Positions 1 through 6,906 of a stretch of DNA of 8,631 nt are shown here, one piece after another. This DNA is from Vulcanimicrobiota bacterium (GTDB lineage Bacteria > Vulcanimicrobiota > Vulcanimicrobiia > Vulcanimicrobiales > Vulcanimicrobiaceae). How positions within the stretch are numbered: the stretch's first letter is position 1; each line of letters begins with the position of its first letter. Below the pieces are notes generated by a model, which saw nothing but the letters and a program-made list of their open reading frames with translations, was not told where the DNA came from and did not search any database. Made by a program: the position numbers and the translations under genes. Location of the stretch: contig PMUE01000185.1 of assembly GCA_003167055.1 (NCBI GenBank), forward strand, positions 1-8,631, written 5' to 3'.

Positions 1-3000
1 TCATCAGCGATCGGAACGCGGCACCTTCCTTATGCATGTCGATGAAGATCTCACCGAGCTGCCCGTTCTCGTACTCCCCGGTGCGTAGGTAGACTTTATG
101 CCCGCCGATGACCGCTTTCTGCGTGTAGCCGCTGCGGCGCGGCGGCATGCTGCGGCGCTTGGCAATGTAGCGATACACGATCTTCTCGGCCACTTGCAGC
201 GGTTGCTGGAAGGGCTGCGTCGGCGCGACCTCTTCGTCGATCGACGCGTCGCCGCCAAGATCGAAGCTTGCGGCCAGCGGCTGCGAGAGCTTCGAGCCGT
301 CACGGTAGAGCGCGACGGCTTTGACCATACGCTCCCAACTGTAGCGGTAGGCCTCTTTGACCTCGGCGATCGATGCCGTCTGCGGCATGTTGATCGTCTT
401 GGAGATTCCACCACTTACGAAGGGTTGCGAAGCCGCCATCATCTCGATGTGGGCAAGCGGGCGAATATAGCGTGTCCCGTATTTGCCGCACGGTGTCGCG
501 CAGTCAAAGACAGCGAGATGCTCATCCCTCAGCTCAGGCGCACCTTCGAGCGTCATGCGCCCGCAGATATGTGCCGAGGCTTCCTCAATCTGTTGTGTGC
601 TAAAGCCGAGGCCGTCGCGCAAGAGCGACCAGTTCCAATCGTTGAGCTGTTCATCGGTAAACCCGAGTTTCTCTTTGCAGAACTCCTCGCCTAAAACGAA
701 CTTGTTGAAGGCGAAGGGCAATTCGAATGCACCGGGCAGCGATTCTTCCAAGCGCGTGATTGCATCGTCGTCGAAGCCCTTGGCTCTGAGCGTCGCACGG
801 TTGATGTGCGGGGCTTCGATCAGGGTGCCGGTCCCCTTAGCGTAAGTCTCGATCGCCGCGATTTGCTCGTCGTTATATCCGAGGCGATGCAGGGCGGCGT
901 CGACGGATTGATTGACGATCTTGAAATAACCACCACCGGCGAGCTTCTTGAACTTCACGAGCGCAAAATCTGGCTCGATACCGGTCGTGTCGCAATCCAT
1001 CACCAGGCCGATCGTATTGTGCGAGATGAAGCCATTCGCGATGTAGGTGACGTTTGCAGGCACGGAAAGGTCGTATGTTAGCTGTTCGCCGCCATCTTCG
1101 TTTGCCGCTACGTGATCATAGTAGAACTCAAGCGAGCACGCCAGACTGGAATCTCCGGTTTGCCCCACGATCTGCGTAACCAGGTTGCGTGAGATGGCGC
1201 CGCGGTAGCGTCGATTCGAGTTGTAAAGAACTGCTTTCGATACGTTGCCAGAGCTAACCAGTTCGCGGAAGGCGCTTTCACCGATGTAAACATTGTCGTG
1301 CTTTCGGCCTTGCCAGGTGTTGTTATACGCGACCTTGGCTCGTTTGCGCGCTCCGATAAAGCCGGCTGCTCGCATAAACGTATCTGTGTATGAGAGATTT
1401 AACACGCGCGTGCAGTAGATCGCTGACTGGCCCCAGCCAGAGATGTCGATCTTTGTTGTCGTGGGCACGCCGAGAAGAAGGAGCAGCGTCTTCACTTCGT
1501 TGGCAAACTCCCGGGACGCCGTAGTCCAACAGGGAGACCCGCCTGTAACAGTTCCGTCGGCCTCATAAAGCCCGCGTACGAAGGCGCCGTATATCACCGG
1601 ATCATTCGTCGTGAGCAGGGCATCAGGAATGCGCGGAATGTAGCCCTTACCACTATGGCCTTCGCTTGGAGGCAGCTTTTTAAAGCCACACGCCTCCCAC
1701 CAGAGGGTCAGCGGCACCGAGTGGATCGCTACTTCCGTGTACCCCTTTTTCTCACTGAGCACAGGATCAAGATTAAAGAGCGACGTCGCGAGTGTGCACA
1801 GACGCGCCGCAACGTCGTTATCTTCGCGGGCGACGCAGAACCGAAGGCCCTTGCTGTGGAACGAACCATCACCCATGAAGTAGCCGATGAATTCGGCCAG
1901 ATCGGCAGTCATCGTTCGAGGCACGCGCGTTGTATAATCGCCGGTCCAATATTCTTCGCCGAGGTCAGGCAATGTTACCGTCGTTGGCTCGCCAATAAAG
2001 CGGCCCATCGAAAGCGCAACGACGTCGTCCTTGGTGACGTCAGCCATGCGCTTCCACTGAAGATCACCAGTTTCGGCATCCACAACCTTGATTCGATGCG
2101 TCGGCGTTCCCTGAATGACGTAGCCGCTATTCGTTATGATACGGCGCGTATGCTCGACGCCGTTAACAAAAAACTTCGTGGCTTTCTGTTCGCCATCATC
2201 CGTTAGAACGCGAAAGTCGACGTCCTGCCATTTATCGCCTGCGACGTCACCGAGACGATTGAGACGCATTAGTCCGCGATCAGTGATCACCATTGAGTTG
2301 CCGGCTAGGCAACCCGTTGGCGCGATCACCACAGTTTGGGCGTTGCGGAAGCCAGAAACCTCACCAATCGCGAGGGCATCGTCCCACATTTTGCGCGCGA
2401 GCGCCCAGGTTTCTTGCGTGAAGAGCGTCGGCGCGTAGGTCACCGGTTTCACGGTAAGCGCTTCATATTCGCCAAGGCTGACGTCGTATGCAGAATTGCG
2501 GTGATTGCGAATCACGCGAAGCATCGGCTCGCGATTTGCTTCAAACCGTGCAAACGCGCCGAGTTGCTGCGCCATCTCTGCCGAGGTACGATAGGCTGCG
2601 CCCGTCATTAGCGCATTGACCGCGGCGCACCAGCCGTATGCCTCTTCGGAATCGTATGGCAAGCCCATGCGCATAAGAAGTGTGCCGAGGTTCGCATAGC
2701 CGAGTCCCAGCGTGCGGTAGCCATGATTCTTCTCAGCTATCGTCTTCGAAGGCATCTGACCCATCGTGACCGAGATCTCGAGCGTCGTCGTCCAATAGCG
2801 CGACGCTTCGGCAAAACGCTGCGCGTCGAAACCACCACGTGCATCTTCGAATTTGACCAAATTCATGCTAGCGAGGTTGCACGCCGTGTCATCTATGAAC
2901 TGGTATTCGCCGCAAGGATTAGTTGCATTGATCCGTTCATCGTTGGAGCACGTGTGCCACTCTTGAATCGTGTCGTCGAATTGCAAGCCGGGATCGGCGC

Positions 3001-5380
3001 ACTGCCACGCGGCAAGACCGATTTGTTCCCACAGATCGGCGGCCTTGATCGTCTTGACCGTGTTCCCGTTGGTGCGCGATGTCAGCGCCCAATCGTCATT
3101 TTTGTCGAGGGCGTTGAAGAAGGCGTTGGTTAAGCGAACAGAGTTGTTCGAGTTCTGGCCCGAAACCGTGTTGTACGCTTCCGAATCCCACGCGGTGTCG
3201 TACTCGTCGATCTCGAGACTCTTAAAGCCCTGGCGTGCGTAATCAAGCGCCTGTTGCGTCGCGCCGCTAGGCACACCCATTGCGAGCGCCTTGCGCAGCG
3301 CCTCACGCAAATGCGAATTAAAAGCGATATCGAATCGTGACGATTCCGGAACGCGCGTATCGTGCGCTGCTGCCATTATTGCATTGAGTTGGTCTTTGAG
3401 AATACGCGAGCCGATCACCAAATCCGCGACCTTGCGCTCCTCGGTGACTTTCCAATTGACGAACTTCTCGATGTCCGGATGGTCGGCGTTGAGCACCACC
3501 ATCTTGGCCGCGCGTCGCGTTGTCCCGCCCGATTTAATTGCGCCGGCCGCGCGATCGAAAACTTTGAGGAACGACATCAAACCGCTCGACGTACCACCGC
3601 CGGTGAGTTTCTCGCCCTCGCCGCGAAGGCGCGAGAAGTTTGCACCCGAGCCTGAGCCGCCTTTGAAGATGCGCGCTTCGCGAAGCAACCCGTCGAAGAT
3701 CCCGCCTTGATTGACGAGATCGTCTTCGATCGAAAGAATGAAACAATTGTGAACGACGACGTTTCGCGTCAGGAAGCTGCCGCTCTTCGTCTGGATATCG
3801 TAAACCGGCATTACGCCGGCCGGCGTAATCGAGACAACATTAAGCAGGCGCTCCTTGCGTGAGTACTTCCCAGGCCGCAGGAACGTTTGCATCAACTTGT
3901 GCGATTTGTCGTCATCAATAAAGCCGACGTGCTCGGCGAATCGCAGGCGATCGGATTCGCGAGCGATCTGCACTTTGGTGAACGGCTTACGCGTGTCGTC
4001 ATATGGGCCGTACGTCCGTACGATGTTGCCGATGCCGAGATTGCGTAAGAGCGCCGAGATATCATCGGCGAATTCGCGCGAGATCGTTCCAAATTCAACC
4101 TTACCCTGGCTCGTGACGCACCCATCGGCTTGGAAGAGCGAACGCAGGTACTCGCACACGGCGTCACGGCCGAGGCGCATAATCGCTTTAGGTACGCGGA
4201 GCTCTTCGCTTCGCCGTTCGAGTTCATACTGCTCAACGTACGAGCGGAGCACTTCACCGTAGTAACGCCGGCGCGTCACCTGGACACCGCCTATCGGTGT
4301 CGGGCGGGTCGATTCGTTGTAATGCAAGCCGGCAAGTGCGATGTCTGAAATAACGCTCAAATGGGTGCGCTCGTCACCATTTACAGCCATAGCCTCGAGC
4401 GTGAGGCTCCGGTTGGTGCCGGTCCGATATTGCCCAACGAAACCGTCGCCCTGCACCCAGCCCGCAAGTGAAGCCTCGGCAATATCTGCCAGCGAAGCCG
4501 AGCGTTTAAGGATTGTTGTATTCGTTTTCTCGATAAGGCGATCGCCGGGCTCCAACTCGTCGATTCGCTTCCATGCAGCGGTCCGCGATTTCGTCGTCTT
4601 TACGCGAACGCGATGATCTGCGGTAGCCTCAATAAAATTACCGTTTGAGAGGCTGACGCGCACCACGGGCTTGGTTCCGTTCGGCATGACAGCAACGACC
4701 TGGGTGAGGCCGTGCTCGTCATAGACCCATTGACCGATCATCTTGCCGTCGACGATATCGCCAATCGGAATTGGGCCATCGGGAGTAGATACCAACGCGT
4801 GGTGCGGCAGGCACGCCGAAACTTGCGGATGTTCGAAGGCCGAGCTCGAGCGAACAGCTTCGCCGCTTTTGGGGTCGACAAAATAGTGGCCTTGCGCCGG
4901 CCCGGAAATGCCGTACGCCCAATGCAAACCGGTGTTAAACCATTGCGGTGAATTTGGTGCCCCAACTTGTCGCGCGAGCATTGCTGCCATCTCGTCGTAA
5001 TAGACGCGCGCATCGTCTTCGGAATCGAAATAGCCCGACTTCCAGCCCCAATACGCCCAGCAGCCCGAGAGCCGGTTAAAGACTTGGCGTGCGTCACGCT
5101 CGGAACCGAAGGTCGCGTCTGACGCGGCCTCGGAGCGCCACAGCCATTCGGGCACGCCCTCCTCGGCTACACGCACGGTCGCGGTTGGAACGCCGGCTTT
5201 CCGGCAATACTTCTGAGCGAGGACGTCGACGGCGACCTGACTCCACCCGGTCGGCACCATCACATCCTTGGCTTCAAAAATCACCGACCCGTCGGGGTTA
5301 ACGATCCGGGAGGTGCGCGGCTCGAACTCAAGGCCCGCATACGGATCGCCGGGGGCCGAATAGAGACGACGGAACTTCAT
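1..5380 (-). CDS. nrdJ: Vitamin B12-dependent (class II) ribonucleotide reductase NrdJ, precursor with two inteins; 3' end outside the window
   Basis: Reduces ribonucleotides to deoxyribonucleotides in the cytoplasm using adenosylcobalamin as radical source, so it needs no oxygen and no separate beta subunit. The frame is open without a stop for 1793 codons from ATG 5380 to the left edge. After removal of two inteins, about 1005 residues of host protein are visible (precursor 1-189, 546-1023, 1456-1793). The N-terminus reads like long-form class II enzymes (NPDGS, WSQVA.DVLAQKY, GAPNSPQWFNTGLHWAYG). The redox cysteine is C546 (ACFILSIEDDLVN). The radical motif NPCGE has N821, C823 and E825, and the redox partner is C834 (ACNLAS); the 11-residue C823-C834 gap equals that of Thermotoga NrdJ (C322/C333). 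Further landmarks are APTG/TIGLVMDCDTTGIE, GGISKTINMP and the start of a TSCPD-like C-terminal domain (RRSGYTQKAVIGGHKVYLRTG). The long form is usually near 1200 residues, so the C-terminal part is missing here. The start is supported by AAGGAG nine bases upstream. Identification is very secure. Confidence 0.97.
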   Translation of the reverse strand, partial: MKFRRLYSAPGDPYAGLEFEPRTSRIVNPDGSVIFEAKDVMVPTGWSQVAVDVLAQKYCRKAGVPTATVRVAEEGVPEWLWRSEAASDATFGSERDARQVFNRLSGCWAYWGWKSGYFDSEDDARVYYDEMAAMLARQVGAPNSPQWFNTGLHWAYGISGPAQGHYFVDPKSGEAVRSSSAFEHPQVSACLPHHALVSTPDGPIPIGDIVDGKMIGQWVYDEHGLTQVVAVMPNGTKPVVRVSLSNGNFIEATADHRVRVKTTKSRTAAWKRIDELEPGDRLIEKTNTTILKRSASLADIAEASLAGWVQGDGFVGQYRTGTNRSLTLEAMAVNGDERTHLSVISDIALAGLHYNESTRPTPIGGVQVTRRRYYGEVLRSYVEQYELERRSEELRVPKAIMRLGRDAVCEYLRSLFQADGCVTSQGKVEFGTISREFADDISALLRNLGIGNIVRTYGPYDDTRKPFTKVQIARESDRLRFAEHVGFIDDDKSHKLMQTFLRPGKYSRKERLLNVVSITPAGVMPVYDIQTKSGSFLTRNVVVHNCFILSIEDDLVNQGGIFDGLLREARIFKGGSGSGANFSRLRGEGEKLTGGGTSSGLMSFLKVFDRAAGAIKSGGTTRRAAKMVVLNADHPDIEKFVNWKVTEERKVADLVIGSRILKDQLNAIMAAAHDTRVPESSRFDIAFNSHLREALRKALAMGVPSGATQQALDYARQGFKSLEIDEYDTAWDSEAYNTVSGQNSNNSVRLTNAFFNALDKNDDWALTSRTNGNTVKTIKAADLWEQIGLAAWQCADPGLQFDDTIQEWHTCSNDERINATNPCGEYQFIDDTACNLASMNLVKFEDARGGFDAQRFAEASRYWTTTLEISVTMGQMPSKTIAEKNHGYRTLGLGYANLGTLLMRMGLPYDSEEAYGWCAAVNALMTGAAYRTSAEMAQQLGAFARFEANREPMLRVIRNHRNSAYDVSLGEYEALTVKPVTYAPTLFTQETWALARKMWDDALAIGEVSGFRNAQTVVIAPTGCLAGNSMVITDRGLMRLNRLGDVAGDKWQDVDFRVLTDDGEQKATKFFVNGVEHTRRIITNSGYVIQGTPTHRIKVVDAETGDLQWKRMADVTKDDVVALSMGRFIGEPTTVTLPDLGEEYWTGDYTTRVPRTMTADLAEFIGYFMGDGSFHSKGLRFCVAREDNDVAARLCTLATSLFNLDPVLSEKKGYTEVAIHSVPLTLWWEACGFKKLPPSEGHSGKGYIPRIPDALLTTNDPVIYGAFVRGLYEADGTVTGGSPCWTTASREFANEVKTLLLLLGVPTTTKIDISGWGQSAIYCTRVLNLSYTDTFMRAAGFIGARKRAKVAYNNTWQGRKHDNVYIGESAFRELVSSGNVSKAVLYNSNRRYRGAISRNLVTQIVGQTGDSSLACSLEFYYDHVAANEDGGEQLTYDLSVPANVTYIANGFISHNTIGLVMDCDTTGIEPDFALVKFKKLAGGGYFKIVNQSVDAALHRLGYNDEQIAAIETYAKGTGTLIEAPHINRATLRAKGFDDDAITRLEESLPGAFELPFAFNKFVLGEEFCKEKLGFTDEQLNDWNWSLLRDGLGFSTQQIEEASAHICGRMTLEGAPELRDEHLAVFDCATPCGKYGTRYIRPLAHIEMMAASQPFVSGGISKTINMPQTASIAEVKEAYRYSWERMVKAVALYRDGSKLSQPLAASFDLGGDASIDEEVAPTQPFQQPLQVAEKIVYRYIAKRRSMPPRRSGYTQKAVIGGHKVYLRTGEYENGQLGEIFIDMHKEGAAFRSLM
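1016..2311 (-). other. Intein 2 in NrdJ (432 aa, LAGLIDADG type), inserted in the APTG/TIG loop
   Basis: The second in-frame intein, precursor residues 1024-1455. It begins with Cys1 (CLAGNSMVITDRG, block A), has TxxH as T69-P-T-H72 in block B, and ends with YDLSVPANVTYIANGFISHN (penultimate His, terminal Asn). The +1 extein residue is Thr. Excision joins VVIAPTG to TIGLVMDCDTTGIE, a highly conserved reductase stretch, which fixes both junctions. The endonuclease part has FIGYFMGDG at residues 141-149 and VRGLYEADG at 245-253, each with its catalytic Asp (D148, D252). About 75 extra residues separate the endonuclease second half from block F compared with intein 1, so the two are not recent copies of each other. 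RNR genes of many microbes and viruses carry inteins, and this loop is a recurrent kind of site. Confidence 0.95.
3746..4813 (-). other. Intein 1 in NrdJ (356 aa, LAGLIDADG type), inserted before the redox-active Cys
   Basis: An in-frame protein-splicing element, precursor residues 190-545. Its first residue is Cys1 (CLPHHALVSTPDG, block A). Block B has the TxxH motif T64-A-D-H67. Block F/G reads VYDIQTKSGSF...VVVHN, with penultimate H355 and terminal N356. The +1 extein residue is Cys. Removing it joins HPQVSA to CFILSIEDDLVN, which restores the normal class II reductase sequence, so both junctions are well fixed. Between the splicing blocks lies a homing endonuclease with two LAGLIDADG-like motifs: LAGWVQGDG at intein residues 116-124 and LRSLFQADG at 223-231. 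Both keep the metal-binding Asp (D123, D230), so it may still be active as an endonuclease. It is in frame and free of stops. Activity is inferred, not shown. Confidence 0.95.
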
Positions 5381-5389
5381 GGGGAGCTG

Positions 5390-5395
5390 CTCCTT
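5390..5395 (-). promoter_or_regulatory. Ribosome binding site of nrdJ
   Basis: Reads AAGGAG on the minus strand, nine bases before ATG 5380. It is the clearest Shine-Dalgarno sequence in the window and decides the nrdJ start. Confidence 0.8.
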
Positions 5396-5436
5396 GCGCG
5401 TGCTGAGGCGGACTTGTTGTCTTCGAGAGGCGCGAT

Positions 5437-5452
5437 GCGAACACCTGTTCGC
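5437..5452. promoter_or_regulatory. Candidate LexA/SOS box upstream of nrdJ
   Basis: GCGAACACCTGTTCGC is a perfect 7-base inverted repeat around a 2-base centre. The core GAAC-N4-GTTC, within CGAAC-N4-GTTCG, matches the LexA operator of Bacillus/actinobacteria-type bacteria, except for one centre position where a purine is usual. It lies 56 bases upstream of the nrdJ ATG, in the presumed 5' leader, so a bound repressor could block nrdJ initiation or elongation. Damage-inducible control of ribonucleotide reductase is known in other bacteria. Which protein binds here is inference, because no lexA gene is in the window. Confidence 0.65.
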
Positions 5453-5476
5453 TATGAGCGAGATCGACAGACCGGT

Positions 5477-5492
5477 GGGACACCTATTGTGC
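5477..5492 (-). promoter_or_regulatory. Candidate degenerate NrdR box 2
   Basis: Read on the plus strand as GGGACACCTATTGTGC, only one half fits the NrdR consensus (TATTGTG). That half-site is exactly 32 bases, about three helical turns, from the same half in box 1, which is the kind of spacing NrdR pairs show. The other half is poor, so this call rests on position next to nrdJ and on phasing. Confidence 0.3.
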
Positions 5493-5514
5493 CACACCTG
5501 TCTCATTGCCACAA
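5486..5514 (-). promoter_or_regulatory. Possible sigma-70-type promoter of nrdJ
   Basis: On the minus strand TTGTGG (5514-5509) and CACAAT (5491-5486) are separated by 17 bases. The match is modest, 3 of 6 for the -35 and 4 of 6 for the -10, but the spacing is ideal. Both elements lie inside the two candidate NrdR sites. Transcription would start near 5479, leaving a leader of about 100 bases that contains the LexA-like palindrome. Confidence 0.35.
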
Positions 5515-5524
5515 GATATTGGGG
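5509..5524 (-). promoter_or_regulatory. Candidate NrdR box 1
   Basis: On the minus strand the 16-mer CCCCAATATCTTGTGG matches the NrdR consensus acaCwAtATaTwGtgt at 12 of 16 positions. All of the strongest core positions (C4, A6, A8, T9, T11, G13) are kept. NrdR is the ATP/dATP-sensing repressor of ribonucleotide reductase genes, and this site is directly upstream of one. It overlaps the proposed -35 of nrdJ. NrdR boxes usually occur as a pair, and the partner here is weak. Confidence 0.5.
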
Positions 5525-5666
5525 TCGTCGGGCTCAACTCCTTGTGCCGGAGCTGTGGAAAACGACAAAAATCGGAGGACGGCCCGAGGATGAGGCCTCC
5601 GCCGCGAGGAGAGCCTGTGGAGCCTTCCGAGGATACCGGGGATAAGCCGTCGGAACGGCAGCCCTA

Positions 5667-6152
5667 ATGTTCGGTCCGGATCGTTATGTCACGCGTCTTG
5701 CCACGGTCGCCATCGAGGAGCTCCGCGGCCAAGGCTTTCGCGGGCTCATCGTGGACCTCGACAACACCCTGATGGGGTTCCGGCAGACCGAACTCGAGGC
5801 CGACCACCTGGATTGGGTGGCCCGCGCCCACGATCACGGCTTTCGCATGGTGATGGTTTCCAACAACTTCACCGAGCGCGTCACCGGCATCGCGCGCCAG
5901 CTCGATATCCCGTGCATTCCCAACGCCCTCAAGCCGCTGCCGTTCGGCGTAATGCGGGCGATTCGCATGCTCGACATGCCGCGTAAGCAGATCGCGGTGG
6001 TGGGCGATCAGCTCTTCACCGACGTGCTTTCAGGAAAACTGTGCGGGCTCTACACGATTCTCACCGAGCCGATCGAAGCCAAGGATTTTCCGATCACCAA
6101 GATCTTTCGGTTTTTCGAACGGCTGATGCTGCCGGATCGGCCCAGCTCGTGA
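5667..6152 (+). CDS. yqeG: YqeG family HAD (class IIIA) phosphatase
   Basis: A 161-residue cytoplasmic HAD-superfamily hydrolase, about the usual length for YqeG. Motif I is DLDNTL (D30, D32). Motif II is VSNN with S65. Motif III is NALKP with K89. Motif IV is VVGDQLFTD with D114 and D119. These are all the residues needed for an Asp-phosphate mechanism. The physiological substrate of YqeG is not well established. An in-frame stop at 5643-5645 and the lack of another start codon fix ATG 5667, although no clear Shine-Dalgarno sequence precedes it. The stop overlaps the aroE start by four bases. In Firmicutes yqeG lies in a yqeG-yqeH-aroE order. Here yqeH is absent between them. Confidence 0.9.
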   Translation: MFGPDRYVTRLATVAIEELRGQGFRGLIVDLDNTLMGFRQTELEADHLDWVARAHDHGFRMVMVSNNFTERVTGIARQLDIPCIPNALKPLPFGVMRAIRMLDMPRKQIAVVGDQLFTDVLSGKLCGLYTILTEPIEAKDFPITKIFRFFERLMLPDRPSS

Positions 6153-6895
6153 GACTCGCAGTCATCGGTGATCCGGTCTCGCATAGCCGCAGTCCCGAGA
6201 TTCATCGCCAGTTTTTGCGCGAGGCCGAAATCGAGGACGCAAGCTACGTCGCGATCCGCGTGCCGATGATCAATGCCGTCTCGGTCATTCGGCGCATGCG
6301 CTTGGATGGCTACACCGGCGCCAACGTCACTACGCCGCTCAAAGAAGAAGCGCTAGCCGCCTGCGATACACTCAGCGAAGAAGCGCAGCGCGCACATGCC
6401 GTCAACACGATTTTTTTCGGCTCGCAGATTCTCGGCCACAACACCGACGGCATCGGCGCGCGCAGTGCGCTAGAAGCGTTGCTGGAAGAATCGATCGCGC
6501 TCAAGCGCATCGGCGTGCTCGGCTACGGTCCGACGGCGCGGGCGATTCTCGGTCATTGTTCGGAGAACGACGCGTATCTCTTCGTGTGGGGTCGCGACCA
6601 AGCAAAGGTGCGTGACGCCTGCGAGCGCTACGACGCGCAACCCTGGCCGAGCGACAATCCGCCCGAGATCGTGATCAGCACGTTGCCGCCGAAAGTGCGC
6701 TTCGAACCCGACATGCTCGAGGCACTGATGCGCGCCGACATCCTGATGGATGCTAACTATGGCTCCCGTTCAACCTTGCACCACCAATTCGAACGCGAAA
6801 TCATCACTGGCGATGCGATGCTCGAAGAACAAGCGCGAGCCTCGTTTGATTTCTGGTTGGCGCACGTAGAGGGTGTAGCACCCGAACGCGGCTAA
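6149..6895 (+). CDS. aroE: Shikimate dehydrogenase AroE
   Basis: Reduces 3-dehydroshikimate to shikimate with NADPH in the aromatic amino acid (chorismate) pathway, cytoplasmic. The 248 residues start at GTG 6149, overlapping the yqeG stop as GTGA; this gives the family N-terminus MRLAVIGDPVSHSRSP. Shikimate-site residues are S13 and S15 (HSRSP), the catalytic K65 (GANVTTPLKEE), N86 (NT) and D100 (GHNTDG). Q228 lies in the C-terminal GDAMLEEQARASFDFW signature. Length is a little below the usual 270. Two places are unusual. The dinucleotide loop reads GVLGYGPTA (122-130) instead of the common GAGGA form, and the later NATxxG segment is VISTLPP (175-181). The substrate side is thus classical and the cofactor side divergent. 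A quinate/shikimate relative cannot be wholly excluded. No strong ribosome binding site is visible, so translation is probably coupled to yqeG. Confidence 0.9.
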   Translation: MRLAVIGDPVSHSRSPEIHRQFLREAEIEDASYVAIRVPMINAVSVIRRMRLDGYTGANVTTPLKEEALAACDTLSEEAQRAHAVNTIFFGSQILGHNTDGIGARSALEALLEESIALKRIGVLGYGPTARAILGHCSENDAYLFVWGRDQAKVRDACERYDAQPWPSDNPPEIVISTLPPKVRFEPDMLEALMRADILMDANYGSRSTLHHQFEREIITGDAMLEEQARASFDFWLAHVEGVAPERG

Positions 6896-6906
6896 CTTAC
6901 TAAGTA

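Noticed and set aside
98..4616. Many medium-length plus-strand and out-of-frame minus-strand reading frames across the nrdJ region
   Set aside because: They lie opposite or out of frame with an unbroken 1793-codon gene that has family motifs throughout. Their products are Arg/Ser-rich and resemble nothing.
1016..4813. Inteins as group I introns or as free-standing endonuclease genes
   Set aside because: Both are in frame with the exteins, start with Cys, end with His-Asn and contain splicing blocks, which is the signature of inteins. No intron structure is needed.
5574..5602. GGAGG...CCTCC inverted repeat upstream of yqeG as a terminator or attenuator
   Set aside because: The stem is only five pairs with a long loop and no following T-run on either strand.
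5379..5645. Plus-strand reading frame of 88 codons in the nrdJ-yqeG spacer
   Set aside because: It overlaps the nrdJ start, promoter and operator candidates, has no ribosome binding site, and its product is Arg/Cys-rich without recognisable features.
5381..5666. Cobalamin riboswitch before the B12-dependent reductase
   Set aside because: The B12-box pattern and the conserved riboswitch core were looked for by eye on the minus strand and not found, and the likely leader of about 100 bases is too short.
6041..6148. Upstream extension of aroE to ATG 6041
   Set aside because: The extra 36 residues lie entirely within yqeG in another frame and do not resemble AroE. GTG 6149 gives the normal N-terminus.
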